Assembly: GCA_009809945.1 (NCBI GenBank)
Contig: WTPW01002599.1
Location: 1 to 64,000, forward strand
Length of the DNA: 64,000 bases
DNA from: Gigaspora margarita
Lineage: Eukaryota; Glomeromycota; Glomeromycetes; Diversisporales; Gigasporaceae
Reading direction: 5' to 3'
Below the pieces are notes generated by a model. It was not told the origin of the DNA. It ran no database searches and was given only the letters and a program-made list of their open reading frames with translations. The position numbers and the translations under genes were made by a program. Positions 1 to 11,792 of this stretch are shown one piece after another. Position 1 is the first letter of the stretch. Every line of letters begins with the position of its first letter.

Positions 1-17
1 AAAAAAAAAAAAAACTA

Positions 18-1753
18 AAAATGAAAAATAAAACCGTCATCCAGCAGAAAGTAACAGATGCTATTGAGCGAAAGCTAAGACAAATAAGTATTAGTTATTG
101 TTTCTTGCATTTTCCGTTTTTTTTTTTATCATTTTCCATAAAATCTTTTAATATAAGGGCTAAATAATAATCCCAAAAATTATGATCCATGGCAAAGTTG
201 CTTGAGCGATATCTTTGAGTATTCTATTGATTGTAAATTTCCAAATCAAGTATAAGAAAAAGATGGCTTGTAAAAGTTGTGGGTTGAAATGAAAAACTCA
301 TTTTAGTATCTTTACTAATAAAAATGGTTTATTAAATATGGTTTATTACGTAATAACCTTTATCAAATAACGCATATTCATCGTAATGCTTAATCAATTT
401 TAAATATTTCCGTTAAATAAGATTTATTTCCCAACATTTTTGAGCAATTGATTGAAACACTTGAGAGCGATCACCAGTATAAAAGGTAAACTTGAGTTTA
501 ATTTATTTGGATATATAGTAATATTATAAGATATCTATCGGCATACAGTATATATTTACTCAATGAAAAAGATTTAATATCAGGTATCATTAATCATGAT
601 CCATTATAAACTATATTGTTATTAATTTATAATTTTTAAAAAAAGGTAAAGGTGTGTTTGCAACCGTACAATGTGCTTATTGGCATGACAAAATTCAAAA
701 TTTAAATATACCTGTTGACTTAAATTACTTTACAAATCAAATAAATACAATAAAGATTTTATAATAGCGGTAATCATTATTAAATATTCTTATTAACTAT
801 TATTTATATACCAATCTGAAAATAATAATAATTGTCGCAGCTGAAGCTGGAAATGGCCGAAGCTGGAAATTAGAGGTCTCGATTTAAAACTATAAGCCCT
901 GCTAAAATCCAACTATACTCTTTTATTATAAACCCTAACCTTAAATTCTAATCTAACTATAAAAAAAAATCGTACAAAATGCATTCCAAAATTTTTTGTA
1001 AATTTCATATTAAAATATTTAAAATTTCCAGCCTCAGCCACGACAATAATTTAACAGCATACGTATTTTAATATCTGCCTTAAAGTTCCAACATTTTAAT
1101 ATATAAAGAGACCAAGCTTCTTAAGATTATATTCTTGTCCATAAAATATGCTTCAAAAGGCTGTTTGAGCAATAATATAAATGCTGTAGCAAATTTATTA
1201 GAAAGATAAATTAAATCTTTTACGATGTATTGCATCGGATCTTTAGATAATTCATTCTCATGATCTTGTTCATCGAGATTTACATAGTGGAAATATATTA
1301 CAAGATGACTTTAAGAATTAATATATTGCAATTTAGGGTTTTCAATAACTGCTAATAATGCTTTAAAATCAAAACCTGATAGAATTTATGGAATTTACCT
1401 TCGAACAAATGTCATAAACTAAAGCATCTGATATTTATTCATTTGATATAATCATGTTGGAAATTTTGTATGGTAAACCTGTACCTTTCGACCAAAAATT
1501 CAAATAGCGGTCAAATATACAATTCACTTACATGTGTGTGGTGGTTTATGATCACTTGTTCACGAAAATGCAGCAATAAGCCACTCAGAATTAAACCGAC
1601 CAACAGCAAATGAAGTTTGTGAAATTCTTACAAAAAATTAGCAAAATAACGTAAATATTTTATCTGAATCTGATAAAAAATCTACAAAATATAGAAATGA
1701 AGATACGCAAATAAATATTAATTGACGTTATAAAATGGTTATAAACATAAAGG
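18..1753 (+). pseudogene. Kinase pseudogene K1 (TKL-like, Glomeromycotina family)
   Basis: This is a decayed serine/threonine or tyrosine kinase-like gene. Frame-shifting translation shows a glycine loop (GKGVFATV) near 645-668, the catalytic-loop block VHRDLHSGN at about 1268-1294, and the subdomain IX block ASDIYSFDIIMLEILYGKP at about 1424-1480. Frameshifts and stops break it throughout, for example a stop just before IIHSHD near 1240, and the activation segment is eroded. Such kinases are hugely expanded in Rhizophagus and are presumed intracellular signalling enzymes. K1 aligns along its whole length with K2 and K3, which gives the boundaries. A MITE at 831-1052 sits in its intron. The A-rich start near 18 and the 5' part near 50-560 align with the K3 region beginning at 10,390. 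The true start may lie outside the window. No functional protein is expected. Confidence 0.8.
831..1052. mobile_element. MITE in the K1 intron
   Basis: The two ends are inverted copies: a start reading ATTGTCGCAGCTGAAGCTGG, and an end whose reverse complement reads ATTGTCGTGGCTGAGGCTGG. The middle carries AACCCTAACCTTA near 924-936. The matching intron region of K3 (17,177-17,215) lacks it, so it is an insertion. The exact edges and target duplication are uncertain because the target is an AATAAT run. A related element seems to lie at 18,543-18,765. Confidence 0.6.
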
Positions 1754-1756
1754 TAA

Positions 1757-1783
1757 TTATATATATATATATATATATATATA
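1757..1783. repeat. (TA)n microsatellite
   Basis: An uninterrupted run of AT dinucleotides follows the presumed last splice donor of K1. A similar run lies at about 55,162-55,192. Confidence 0.9.
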
Positions 1784-2361
1784 ATTTCTATTATTCTATG
1801 TAAGTAAAATTAGACCTGAATATAATAGAATATTACAGAGAACATGCTTGTTGCTTATATAACAACCACCTGAAAAGCTACAAGTATAAATTTCACTTTA
1901 TCTCGATATCAATTCTTTGTATTTTGTATTAACTTTCGGTTAATTTAATAAATTTTTGAGTAGATTCTTATTATTAGTGGCGAATTAATTAATAAAAGAT
2001 ATAGATAATGAATTTGCCGTCCTCTATGTTATCATATGACTATAATACCAACAACACAAATATATATATTAGAATAATTTAAGTTCTAGCATATCCTTAT
2101 AAGATTCATAATCTTTTTAATGATTTGTCTAAATTCAATTGAGTGAAAGTGTATAAGCATTCAGAGCTAAACTGAAAAGATAAAACTTTTTTTTTTTAGA
2201 AACATTCGTTCTAATCAATTATTTTCCAGACTTCTAATTATAGACACTATTCAGGAAAAGAATGGTATGTTTAAACTTGTACCGTGATTGCATAAAAATA
2301 TGTTTGAATTTGTGCAGTAACTGCATAAAATGCAAATGCTTTAACTATTTAACATTCATAG

Positions 2362-2774
2362 GCATACTTGTTGGCCAAACCTGGGCAAATCTCAAACCCT
2401 TAAAAACTGATTGCTATTTATAAAAAATTAAATCAAATAATCTTAAAATTTTACAAGCATATTATCTATAGCTATAAGAATACTTGATTTATTTAAACAA
2501 AGATTATTAATAAAATTTTGAGCTATGAGTTTGGCAGACCATTTGGGTTTGTCCAATTTAAATAAACATAAAATGGACAAACTGAAAAGGTCTGGCCGAA
2601 CTCATAGCACATAAATTTTATTAATAATCTTTGTTTAAGTAAGTCAAGTGTATTCTTATAGCTATTGATAATATACTTGTAAAATTTTAAGATTATTTGT
2701 TTGATTTAATTTTTTATAAATAGCAATCATTTTTCTGGGGTCTGGGATTTGTCCAGGTTTGCCAACAAGTATAC
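2362..2774. mobile_element. Foldback element, about 200-bp arms
   Basis: The two halves are near-perfect reverse complements over about 190-200 bp each, around a short centre near 2565. The left end reads GCATACTTGTTGGCCAAACC and the right end, reversed, GTATACTTGTTGGCAAACC. TCATAG(G) occurs on both sides (2356-2362 and 2775-2781), while K2 (about 7565) and K3 (about 27,361) have a single uninterrupted CATTCATAGG at the same site. It is therefore a real insertion with a 6-7-bp target duplication. It carries no ORF. Confidence 0.85.
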
Positions 2775-3104
2775 TCATAGGATGACTTTCGCATGACAGG
2801 CTATCATTTCAATTTAATTTTAAATCATTTTTATAGTTAAAGCTTTTAAAAAAACAGAACTAACGCATATTGTAGTAAGAAAATTAAACAGAAAGATTTA
2901 TTAGACTTTATTGTCATAGACTTTCTTTCATTATTATCTTTTCAACGACTTTATTTTATCCGTTTTTGAAAAGTTATTACTATGCCAACTTTATTACAAA
3001 AAAGACGGTTAAAAATAATTTTTGACAATAAAGCCTACAACTCTAATAAACTTTCTGAATGATTTTCTTAATTTATTATGTGTTGTTGTTGATTTTTTTT
3101 TAAA

Positions 3105-4190
3105 AACTATTATCTAGTCTTAATAACCAAACTTTAAATACATTCAATCAGTATGTCCCAGAATTTGTTGAATACACTAGGACAGAATGAACATTCGAAT
3201 AATTATAGCAAGTAGATTTATAAAAACAAGACTAAATTTCATCCACTACAAAAAGTGCTCGAATTATGGCAATTCCATTTTTTTTTCAACATTCAAATTT
3301 ATCTTATTGACAGTATTTTTAAAATTTTTTTTTTCTATTAAGAATACTGTACATAATCCTGTAACTTTAAAGAATGAAATCGATTTAATGAACTACTATG
3401 GACTAATTAGCGATTAATCATTGTAGGTGATTATAGTGACTTTTTAGTCGACTAAACTAATTCAAATCCCTAATCTGAACCAACACAATTAATTTGTTAA
3501 GTCATCAAACTTTCTATAAAGAATAAAGAACACAGAATAGGCAATTTGATATACAGTAGAGTTTTGATCGTAATATCGCATTTATTTTCATTTCGCATCC
3601 TTTATAGTTTTACTGTCTCTCAAATTCGTTTATAATCATTTATATCTTACATCAGTTTTGATTGATCACCAGTTTCGTCACTCTCCACTAGTTTCGCTAT
3701 GCCATTACGTTTTTGGCAAAAGTTGTAACTGGGTTTTACTTTCAAATTGCAGATTTGGTGTAACAATTCAACCCTCAGATAATATAAATTTTGGTAGTAC
3801 CTATTCGACCTAGAGAAAAAATATAATTGCTTATAAGGTTCTATAATTTTGAGAAAAAAATCCAATTATATTAAATTAATGAATTTCAAGAAATAAATAT
3901 CTATTATGTTATATTGTGATTTATCATTGAATTCACGGTGAACTTGCCCTCAAGCGATCTACGTATCAGTTTTAATAAATTAAATATAGATAAAATCAAG
4001 TTATTACGTTGCCTCTTTTTTGAAAGGTATAAATAATTAATTTATCTATGGTTACGTCTGTATTATGTAAGTACATGTGTTACAATATGTATGCGGCAAG
4101 TGCGTTTTGTAAATATACAGTACGTTGCGCAACGTAATACATGTCTTCAATAAATTTGATGCACTGTAACGCAACCTTTCTTGCAGAAAG
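3105..4190 (+). repeat. Duplicated upstream region of Sel1 copy S1
   Basis: This stretch holds no supportable gene; a 76-codon ORF here is not conserved. It is an approximate copy of 51,495-52,512 (upstream of S3), and 3108-3475 is also similar to 35,465-35,668. Shared landmarks are ATCTAGTC near 3111, GAATGAACATTCGAATAA at about 3185, and CACTACAAAAAGTGC near 3244. The last 130 bp match 57,600-57,712 directly before S3. It probably contains the promoter of the ancestral Sel1 gene, but no element can be named. Confidence 0.75.
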
Positions 4191-5432
4191 ATGTCAATTT
4201 ACAATGATATATTCGAAAAGGATTCAGAAAAAATCGACAATTCCTCAGATATTACTCAAATAACCAACGATGCTACCCAACTATATTTAGAAGATAACAA
4301 GTCACAGGAGGACTTTTTTAATAATATTGTTGAAGAAATGTGTAATTTATATAATGAAGAAATATCAAAAAATCGAGGTCCAGATTTAATCCTTGACATA
4401 TTAGAACAATTTCTAATAAAGAAAAAGTAATGTCCAACCGAAATTATCAATTATTGTTTAAATAATCAAAGCGACCCTATAATTCAAATCGTTCTTGCAA
4501 ATTGTTATCATTATGGTAAATGGGTTGAAAAGGATGAAAATAAGGCATTTGTTTATTATCAAAAATCAGTAGATATGGGGAATGCTGATGGAACATATAA
4601 AGTTGGATGTTGTTATGAAGAAGGAATTGGAGTTGAAAAGGATGAACATAAGGCATTTATTTATTATCAAAAATCTGCAGAGATGGGGAGCGCAATTGGA
4701 AAAAATGCAGTTGGATATTGTTTTCAACATGGAATTGGAGTTGAAAAGGATGAACATGAGGCATTCGCTTATTATCAAAAATCCGCAGAGATGGGGAACG
4801 CTACTGGAACATATAATGTTGGATATTGTTATTGTGAAGGAATTGGAGTTGAAAAGGATGAACATAAGGCATTCTTTTATTATCAAAACTCTGCAGAGAT
4901 GGGGGACGCAAATGGAACAAATGAAGTTGGATATAGTTATGATAAAGGAATTGGTGTTGAAAAGGATGAACATAAGGCACTCTTTTATTATCAAAAATCC
5001 GCAGAGATGGGGGCCGCAAAAGGAACATATAATGTTGGATGTTGTTATGATGAAGGAATTGGAGTTAAAAAGGATGAACATAAGGCATTCGTTTATTATC
5101 AAAAATATGCAGAGATGGGGGACGCAAGTGGAACAAATGAAGTTGGATATTGCTATGATGAAGGAATTGGAGTTGAAAAGGATGAATATAAGGCATTCGT
5201 TTATTATCAAAAATCTGCAGAGATGGGGAGCGCACGTGGAACATATAATGTTGGTTATTGTTATCGTTATGGAATTGGAGTTGAAAAGGATGAGCATAAG
5301 GTATTCGTTTATTTTCAAAAATCTGCAGAGATGGAGGACGCTAGTGGAATGTCTAAGGTTGCAGAGTGTTATCGAAATGGAATTGGAATATCAAGGGATC
5401 TAGATAAAGCCAATTACTGGTATCAAAGGTAA
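4191..5432 (+). pseudogene. Sel1-repeat protein S1, one in-frame stop
   Basis: A single frame runs from ATG 4191 to TAA 5432 (about 413 codons) and is interrupted only by TAA at 4428-4430. The paralogue S3 has CAA (Gln) at that position, so the stop is a C-to-T change. The N-terminal 80 residues (MSIYNDIFEKDSEKI...) are acidic. They are followed by about nine tandem Sel1-like repeats of 36 residues (108 bp) with the pattern GIGVEKDEHKAF.YYQKSAEMG, ending in a degenerate unit and DLDKANYWYQR. Sel1 repeats form alpha-solenoids used as protein-interaction scaffolds and are often encoded beside kinases in this fungal group. It sits between K1 and K2 on the same strand. Readthrough, RNA editing or an assembly error could still make it functional, so the pseudogene call is moderate. 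Confidence 0.8.
4540..5400 (+). repeat. 108-bp tandem repeat encoding Sel1 units
   Basis: About eight copies of a 108-bp unit marked by GAAAAGGATGAACATAAGGC and ATTATCAAAAATC. Because the unit is a multiple of three and low in stops, long shadow ORFs appear in other frames on both strands, which should not be annotated. DNA similarity between units is high, so recent unit turnover by unequal crossing-over is likely. Confidence 0.9.
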
Positions 5433-5853
5433 ATATAAAATTTAAAATTGTGCTAATTTATTGAGACGTATCATTAGGCATAATTGAGAACAAAGTGCAT
5501 ATAATTTAAATTCATGATTAGAACAAAAATAAGATTAGAGCGATGTTCTAAAATTTTTGGAAAGGTGAATTCATAAGAGTATTTTAAGTTATTAGAAAAG
5601 ATTGCTACACCACACCTGATCTTGGTATTCGATTAGTTTACCTGATGTCTCCAGATCAACAAATTATAATACTCATAATACTCATTAATTACAAATCTGA
5701 ATATATAATATGTATATAATACTTATTTAATAACTGCTTTAAATTGTATATTAGGGAAAAAGATTTAATAATAGGTATTTTTATCATAATTAATTTTTAT
5801 TAAATATATTGATATTATATTATTTACAGAATAATTTTTATAATAAATAATAG
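5433..5853. other. S1-K2 spacer, no gene seen
   Basis: AT-rich spacer. The part after 5740 is similar to the 5' region of K1 and K3 (GAAAAAGATTTAATA and a following AT-rich intron-like stretch ending in ATAATAG at 5853), so it probably contains the eroded upstream exon of K2. The N-terminal part seen in K1 and K3 is missing here. Confidence 0.55.
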
Positions 5854-7034
5854 GCACTAACGAATGGATACATAATTCAGAAATTAATGAAGATTTGAAA
5901 AGAATATTAATAGAAAATAAATATCAAATATCTTGGATTTCTTATGATGAATTTCATGACATCGAAGAGATAGGTATAGGGGATTTGCAACTGTATATTG
6001 TGCTGACTGGTATGATAAAATTCAAACTTTAAACAGAATTGTTGCGCTTAAATTACTTCATAAATCAAGTAATTATCATGAAGAATTTATAAGAGAGGTA
6101 ATCTTTATGAAATATTATTATTAATTATATTATTCGTTATTTCATTTATATGAATATATATTTCATTTTAATAATAAGTTAAAAGCATATTGTGATATTG
6201 GGCTTAAGAATCCAACATTTTTAAAATGTTTTGGTATATCAAGAGACGAAGCCTCTAAATATTATATTCTTGTCATTGAATATGCATCGTTAGGTTGTTT
6301 GCTCAAAAATCTAAATGATATAGCAAAAATGGAATGGAAAGATAAATTAAATCTGTTACTTGTTCATCGAGATTTACATAGTGGCAATATACTATTAAAT
6401 AGCTAAAAAAGTGCATACATTGCAGATTTAGGGCTTTCAATAACAGCAAATATTGAATTAAAATCAAAATTAGGTGGAATTTATGGAATTTTACCATACA
6501 TTGCACCTGAAGTTTTGAACAAACAACCATATACTAAAGCATCAGATATTTATTCATTTGGTATAATTATGTGGGAAATTTTATATGGTAAACCTGTAAC
6601 TTTTGTGCAAGAATCCAAGTTACAGTCTAAATTACAATATCAGTTCTAAGTATGTGATGGCTTACGACCACCTGTCCACGAAAGTACAACAATATGCTAT
6701 GTAGATTTAATGAAGAAATGTTGGGATACAAAACCAGAAAAACGACCAACGGCAAATGAAGTTTACGAAATTTTTCTAGAATGGCAAAATAACGAAAGTA
6801 TTTTATTAGAATTGTCGTAATCTGATAAAAAGCCACCAAATATTAGAAATGAGGATATGCAAATAAACAATTATTCACTTTATAAAAGTAATTTTATTTC
6901 ATTTAATAGTGCTTATCAAGGTAATTATAATGTTTTTTTTTTAAAAAAAAATTAAATTTTAGTAATGTTTAATTAATTCTTTTATAGATAGTAATTTGTG
7001 TAAATTGGAAATGCCGAATATTATCGATGAATAA
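5854..7034 (+). pseudogene. Kinase pseudogene K2, best preserved copy
   Basis: This is the most readable kinase of the array. Exons with GT-AG introns can be traced: exon 5854-6097 (TNEWIHNSEINEDLKRIL), intron 6098-6178, exon to 6920, intron 6921-6987, and a last exon ending DSNLCKLEMPNIIDE with TAA at 7032-7034. Visible kinase blocks are ALKLLHKS (candidate VAIK lysine), HRDLHSGN at 6365-6388, ADLGLS (DFG position replaced by DLG, usual in this family), APEVL near 6505 and ASDIYSFGIIMWEI. Lesions are a 1-bp deletion in the glycine loop near 5979, loss of about 14 codons before the HRD loop compared with K1, a TAG after ILLNS at about 6404, a TAA after KLQYQF near 6648, and a TAA near 6819. 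It follows S1 on the same strand. Confidence 0.85.
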
Positions 7035-7990
7035 GTACAACCCTCCAATTTTGAAACTGAAAATATGGAATATACAATAAAATAGAATTGAATATTACAA
7101 AGAAAATTTTACGTTGCTTATATAACTATCCTATGTCCGATAGGTTAAAGTTTAAATTTTCACTTTATATTGATATCATTTCTTTGTATTTTGTATTAAC
7201 TCTTGTATTAATTGTCTGCTAATTTATTAAATTTTGATCAACAAATTATAAATACATGGAGATTAATTAATAAAGATATAGAGAATGAATTTACCGCTTT
7301 CTTTGTTATTATATCACTTTAATTTCAACAACTGTAATGATATTTAAGTAATAGTATATCCTAATAAAATTCATTATTTACTTAGCAATATAAGAATTTA
7401 GGGATAAATTGAAAAAATTAAATATAACTTTTTTTTCAGAAAATCCGACATTCGTTCTGACAATATCGAACAAATTAATTTCTAAGCTATTAGTTATCAA
7501 CACTATCCAGGAAAGAATGATTTATGTTACGATTGCATAAAATGCAAATGCTTTAACTATTTGACATTCATAGGACGACTTTCTCAATTTAATTTTACAT
7601 TGCTTATACAGTTTAAAGTACTTTTCAAAAAAAAAAACCATAGAATAAAATAAGAAAAACAGAAATATTTAATAGAGTTGTAGGACTTTATTGTTGAAAA
7701 GTATCTTTAACCTTATCTTTTTAAAAAATATTACTTTATTTTATCTGTTTTTGAAAGTCATTACTATTCAACTTTATTCTAAAAAGAAGAATCCTACAAC
7801 TCCGAAAAACTTCACTGTATAATTTTTCTTAGTTTATTATGTGTTTTTTATTTTTTGAACTTTGCTATAAATTGAATAAATCATGCAAGATTAAATTAAA
7901 AAGATAGCTAATCATATAAAACAATTACATTTAAATAGAACCAATTAATCTTAAATGATCATATAATTTTATACTTAAAAACTAAACAAA
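7035..7990 (+). repeat. Conserved 3' flank of K2
   Basis: Non-coding copy of the kinase 3' flank also found at 1754-3104 and 26,773-27,800. It keeps the uninterrupted CATTCATAGG site (about 7566-7575) used by the foldback element in K1, and the landmark TTTCTTTGTATTTTGTATTAA. Small homopolymer runs are present. No ORF is supported. Confidence 0.75.
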
Positions 7991-9090
7991 TACAGTACTA
8001 ATTTTTCAAATCCAAATTATCATTATCAAATACAAGTATAAAATTTTCAAAATCATATTTTAAAGTCATTTATTATCCCATTTACTTTGTCAATTAATAA
8101 ATTACTGTTTGTTAAAAAATTTTTTGATTGCAAATAATAAATCGCCAGTGTCTTATTTGAAATTTCAAAATTTAAGCAAATTAAATGTCCAACTCAAGAA
8201 CTTTCCGCAAAAATCATTTTCGCAATGCAGAATCTTTATTTCTTTTAAATTTTTTACATTTTGAATTCTTACATTTTTTGAATGTACTTAACACTTTTCG
8301 AACCATGTTTTAAACCATTTAAACTTTAATCTCGACAATTTTTTTTCAAAAATTTAATTGATGCTATGAAGTATATATAAGGATGCTTTTTCTATGTTTT
8401 CTAATACAAATAAACCCCCTGTTTTAAATCATTATGCGCATAGACCTTTATCTAATTACATGGATACAATATACAATGAATAATAAAATAACTTTAGAAT
8501 GGTCCGAATACGGTTTATTTTACAATCGAATAATTTTTTTTATTCGTGTATTGTGATACTAATCTTCACAGGGTATGAGACGACCCAAATAGTTAGGGGT
8601 TCATCGCCAGTTATATTACCACCTGTGTTAGTTTTATACTAAAAATTTGTTTAATTTTTTTGCTAGAGGTTTCATAAACAGTTTTTTAAAAGGCCAATTT
8701 CACTTTATTTTTAATATTTTAATACTATTAGCCAATCCGTGTAAATTAGTTAATTGGAGAAAAATAAGTAACTCAAAATATAAGTTATGTTTAAATATTT
8801 GTGATTCTTTTTATGCATTAATTAATTCATTATTAATTAGCAAAATAAAATATTCAATCTGAACAAATTTTTATACTAATAAAAAAAACATGAAGTTAAT
8901 CATAACTTCGTTTAATTATATCTCATTGATATCACTCAAGTTACATTAATTGAATGCTAACACTGACAATATACGTATGATGTCGGATAAATGGCCTGTT
9001 GGGAGTGATAATTGTTGGTAAAATCAGCGACGATTCTGTTTCACTACAAGTACGTACGTACGTACATATTTAACTCAATCTTTCTTACAA
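7991..9090. other. Spacer between K2 and S2, nothing recognised
   Basis: AT-rich, with only a short unsupported ORF (71 codons at 8647). A (TACG)n tract at 9049-9066 lies just before S2; a similar short GTACGTACGTACG tract lies near 61,226 downstream of the Sel1 scrap S4. I see no gene, terminal repeat or RNA. Confidence 0.5.
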
Positions 9091-9427
9091 TATCCTATTT
9101 GAAAAGAGCAAGAAAAATAGACAGCTCATCAGATATTACTGAAATGTCCAACAATATTCCCAATTATATTTAGAAGATGACAAATTACAAGAGGATTTTT
9201 CAAAGGATTTTCTTAATGAACTCGTTAAAAAATTGTTTTCTATTATGAAGACAAATTAAAATGCAAAAATTCCTGTTCTATTCTTGATACATTAGAACAA
9301 TGTTTAATAATGAAGAAACAAATTTCAGATAATATGATTAGATTATTAAATCAATCATTTAGTTTTAGATCGTTCTTGCAAATGTTATGTTATGGTAAAT
9401 GTGTTGAAAAGGATGAAAGAATAGATG

Positions 9428-9832
9428 TGTGCAGTATTTTCGGCAAATATTTCGACATTGCTGCATTTTTATATAAGGATAATGTTATTTGTAACAGCCC
9501 GTTACATGCTTATTTGTAACAGCCTTTATTTCTAACTCAAAATTTTACTAAGACAACACCTATTGCACTTCTATCAAAAAATGATCCTCTCGCAATTCTG
9601 TATTAATCTTGACCCTAACCCTAACCTAATCCTACTTTAATATTAATATGCCCTTATAGGCTGTTACAAATAAGTTTTCCTTTATATAAAACTTTCTGGA
9701 ATAAGTGATCAGAATATTTCGGCAAGAATTTCAGCAAATATGAAAATAATTTTGGCAACTAGGAAAGACTAACTTCGGCTGACTAAATGCCGTAATAATT
9801 TTTTATTAAGTTGGTAATTTAAGCACTCATGT
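9428..9832. mobile_element. Insertion in S2, flanked by ATAGATG
   Basis: The Sel1 sequence breaks off at 9427 and resumes at about 9833, with ATAGATG on both sides (9421-9427 and 9833-9839), consistent with a 7-bp target duplication. The insert ends do not form a clear inverted repeat. The small element at 9509-9674 is nested within it. Confidence 0.55.
9509..9674. mobile_element. 166-bp MITE with 16-bp perfect TIRs
   Basis: It begins CTTATTTGTAACAGCC and ends with the exact reverse complement GGCTGTTACAAATAAG. A partial extra copy, ATTTGTAACAGCC, lies just upstream at about 9487-9499. The interior contains CCCTAACCCTAACC near 9612-9625. It is non-coding. Confidence 0.8.
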
Positions 9833-10090
9833 ATAGATGAAAATATAGCATTTACTAATTGTCAAAAATCTGCAGAGATGAGTATACTGTTTTATCAAAA
9901 ATCAGAAGAAATAGGCCACGCTTATGGGACACATAATTTTAGATTGTTATAAAAATGAATTGGATTGAAAAGAATGAATAAGATGCATTTATTTATTATC
10001 TAAAATCTGCTGAGATGCGGATATCATCAGTTGTTGAAAGTTATTAAAATGGAATTAGAATACCAAGAGACTGAGATAAAACATAATACT

Positions 10091-10389
10091 AGCCGCTCTA
10101 AAGCGTTAATCTCAATTTGTTAGCAAATGATCATAATAGTGCTCAAGTATAATCATATTTAAATAAAGTTTTTGTTGAAAATTCAAATATGCAATTTATG
10201 ACGTAATTGAAATCTTCCCAAGCATTATTTTCGTTGTGATTAGTGAGTGACCGTACTAGTGCTCATTTATAACAATCAATCAAAATAAACATTGAATTGA
10301 GTTTTGAACGGTCCATGATTGATTTTCTATTATTTTTCATATGTTATTGTCAAGAGTCAAAAACAATAAAAATAAAATAAAAAACCAAA
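10091..10389. other. S2-K3 spacer
   Basis: AT-rich sequence ending in an A-rich run directly before the presumed K3 start (ATGTCCATTCAGCAGAAAG at 10,390). It probably includes the promoter of K3 by position, but no specific element is recognisable. Confidence 0.5.
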
Positions 10390-10799
10390 AATGTCCATTC
10401 AGCAGAAAGTAATAGTTTTGTTGAGCGAAAACGAAGAGATGTAAATGTTTGTTATTGTTCTTTGGCTTTTTTCATAAAACATTTATAATAATTCGTTGAT
10501 ATTGAAAATGATGATTCATGGCAAAATAGCTTGAGCGATATCATTTAGTGCTCTATTATTTGTAAAATTTTCTCGACAAGTACAAAAAACGTGGTTTGTT
10601 GTAAAAAGTCCGTCTATTGAAATGAAAAACTCATTTTAATGTTTACTAATAAAAACTGGGTTAATAAAAATGGGTTATTACGTAATAAACTTTATTAAGT
10701 TTTTGCATATTCATCATAAATAAACTCGCTTAATCAATTTTTATTAAATATTTCCCAAATTTTTTGAACCATTGATTGAGGTTCTGAAACGACCACCGG

Positions 10800-11027
10800 C
10801 AGTGTTTAAAATTCAAATTTGATTTTATGTTCTCAAAAAAACATTTTTTAAATTTTAATGTTCTCAAAAATTTTTTAATGTTCTCAGTATTAGAAAATCA
10901 AAAATTTTTTAATATTAAAAAATTTTATTAAATGTTCTCAAATAGAGAACATTTTTCAATAATTCATGTTCATAAAAATTGTTAAATGTTCTCTGAGAAC
11001 ACTGAGAACATCAAAATTTAAACACTG
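10800..11027. mobile_element. 228-bp hAT-type MITE
   Basis: The ends are CAGTGTTTAAAATTCAAATT and, reversed, CAGTGTTTAAATTTTGATG. It is flanked by the perfect 8-bp duplication ACCACCGG (10,792-10,799 and 11,028-11,035). K1 has a single uninterrupted equivalent (GATCACCAGTATAAAAGG near 469-486). An 8-bp target duplication with CAG/CTG ends is the hallmark of hAT elements. The interior repeats ATGTTCTC and GAGAACAT motifs on both strands. The 1152-bp element at 27,893-29,044 is the same family. Confidence 0.9.
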
Positions 11028-11792
11028 ACCACCGGTATCAAAGGTAAACTTGAGTTTTATTTATTCGGATATATAGTAATATTACAAGATATCTATCGGT
11101 ATACAGTATAAATTTATTCAATAACTTCATATATTTAAACCACCGATTAGTGAAAAAGATTTAATATCTGGTATTATTAATGATCCATTATAAACTATAT
11201 TGTTATTAATTTATAATTTGTAAAGTAGGTATAGGTGGTTTCCAACTGTACAATGTGCTTATTGGTATGACAAAATTCAATATTTAAATATTAGGGTAGC
11301 TGCGCAACGCAGTCGCGCTAAAACCAGGAACGTTATGTAAATTGTTATTTTGCTCAACTGGTTATCAATTTATAAACGTCTCACTTGGAACAAGACACAC
11401 ACTGAAACAACTTTCAGGCGTAAAGTATCTTTACTATACGCTTCTCTTCTCTTTATTTGTTACTATACGCTTCTCTTCTCTTTATTCGTTACAGTCAAAA
11501 GACTAACTTTTGCTCTTTCTATTTATATTAATTCTGCAATTACATATATTGTATAACACTTATAATTCTCTAATTTTACTTTTTTCATTGTAATAAAATA
11601 AACTCTTAAATTCTACTAATAAAATCGTCTTTGTTACGGTGATTGATGATCACAATACTGTTGCTCAACATTATAATACTTGTCATAATTCTGTTCGACT
11701 ATATTACCAAATAAGCCGTTCGAATTTATTTTCATTCTATCTTTTGCACTTTTCGCTTTGTTATACATTTCGTATTAAATCATTAACAGTCA

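Larger units (their letters stand above)
1754..3104 (+). repeat. Conserved 3' flank of the kinase copies
   Basis: There is no ORF. The block is a diverged copy of the sequence following K2 (7035-7990) and K3 (26,773-27,800): shared landmarks are a CTTTGTATTTTGTATTAA stretch, AATTAATAAA(A)GATATAGA, and a run ending near CATTCATAGG. It shows that whole gene-plus-flank units were duplicated rather than only the coding part. In this copy the flank is interrupted by the foldback element at 2362-2774. Confidence 0.75.
9091..10090 (+). pseudogene. Sel1-repeat pseudogene S2, split by an insertion
   Basis: Frame-shifted remnants align with S1. The N-terminal part (FEK.ARKIDSSSDITEMSN..., then LILD-like ILDTLEQCLI) lies at about 9095-9320. 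VLANVMLWXKCVEKDER-type sequence ends at 9427, and degenerate Sel1 units (YYQKSAEM- and GIRIPRD-like) lie at about 9855-10,080, ending opposite the DLDKANYWYQ terminus of S1. An insertion occupies 9428-9832. Several stops and frameshifts exclude a protein. It continues the kinase-Sel1 alternation of the array, upstream of K3. Confidence 0.7.

Noticed and set aside
3187..3417. 76-codon ORF upstream of S1
   Set aside because: The homologous block at 51,560-51,800 does not keep the frame; no recognisable protein.
4566..5403. Long ORFs in other frames and on the - strand across S1
   Set aside because: Shadows of the 108-bp Sel1 repeat; only the frame starting at 4191 gives Sel1 units.
8551..8620. 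tRNA-like GGGGTTCATCGCC
   Set aside because: No matching acceptor or anticodon stem around it; no tRNA fold could be drawn.
9600..9640. CCCTAACCC tract as a chromosome end or telomere fusion
   Set aside because: Only two to three units, lies inside a 166-bp MITE, and similar tracts occur in several other MITEs.
11330..11650. Possible solo LTR
   Set aside because: A polyadenylation-like region and TTGTTACGG resemble a Gypsy LTR end, but no second LTR, TG start or primer-binding site could be confirmed.
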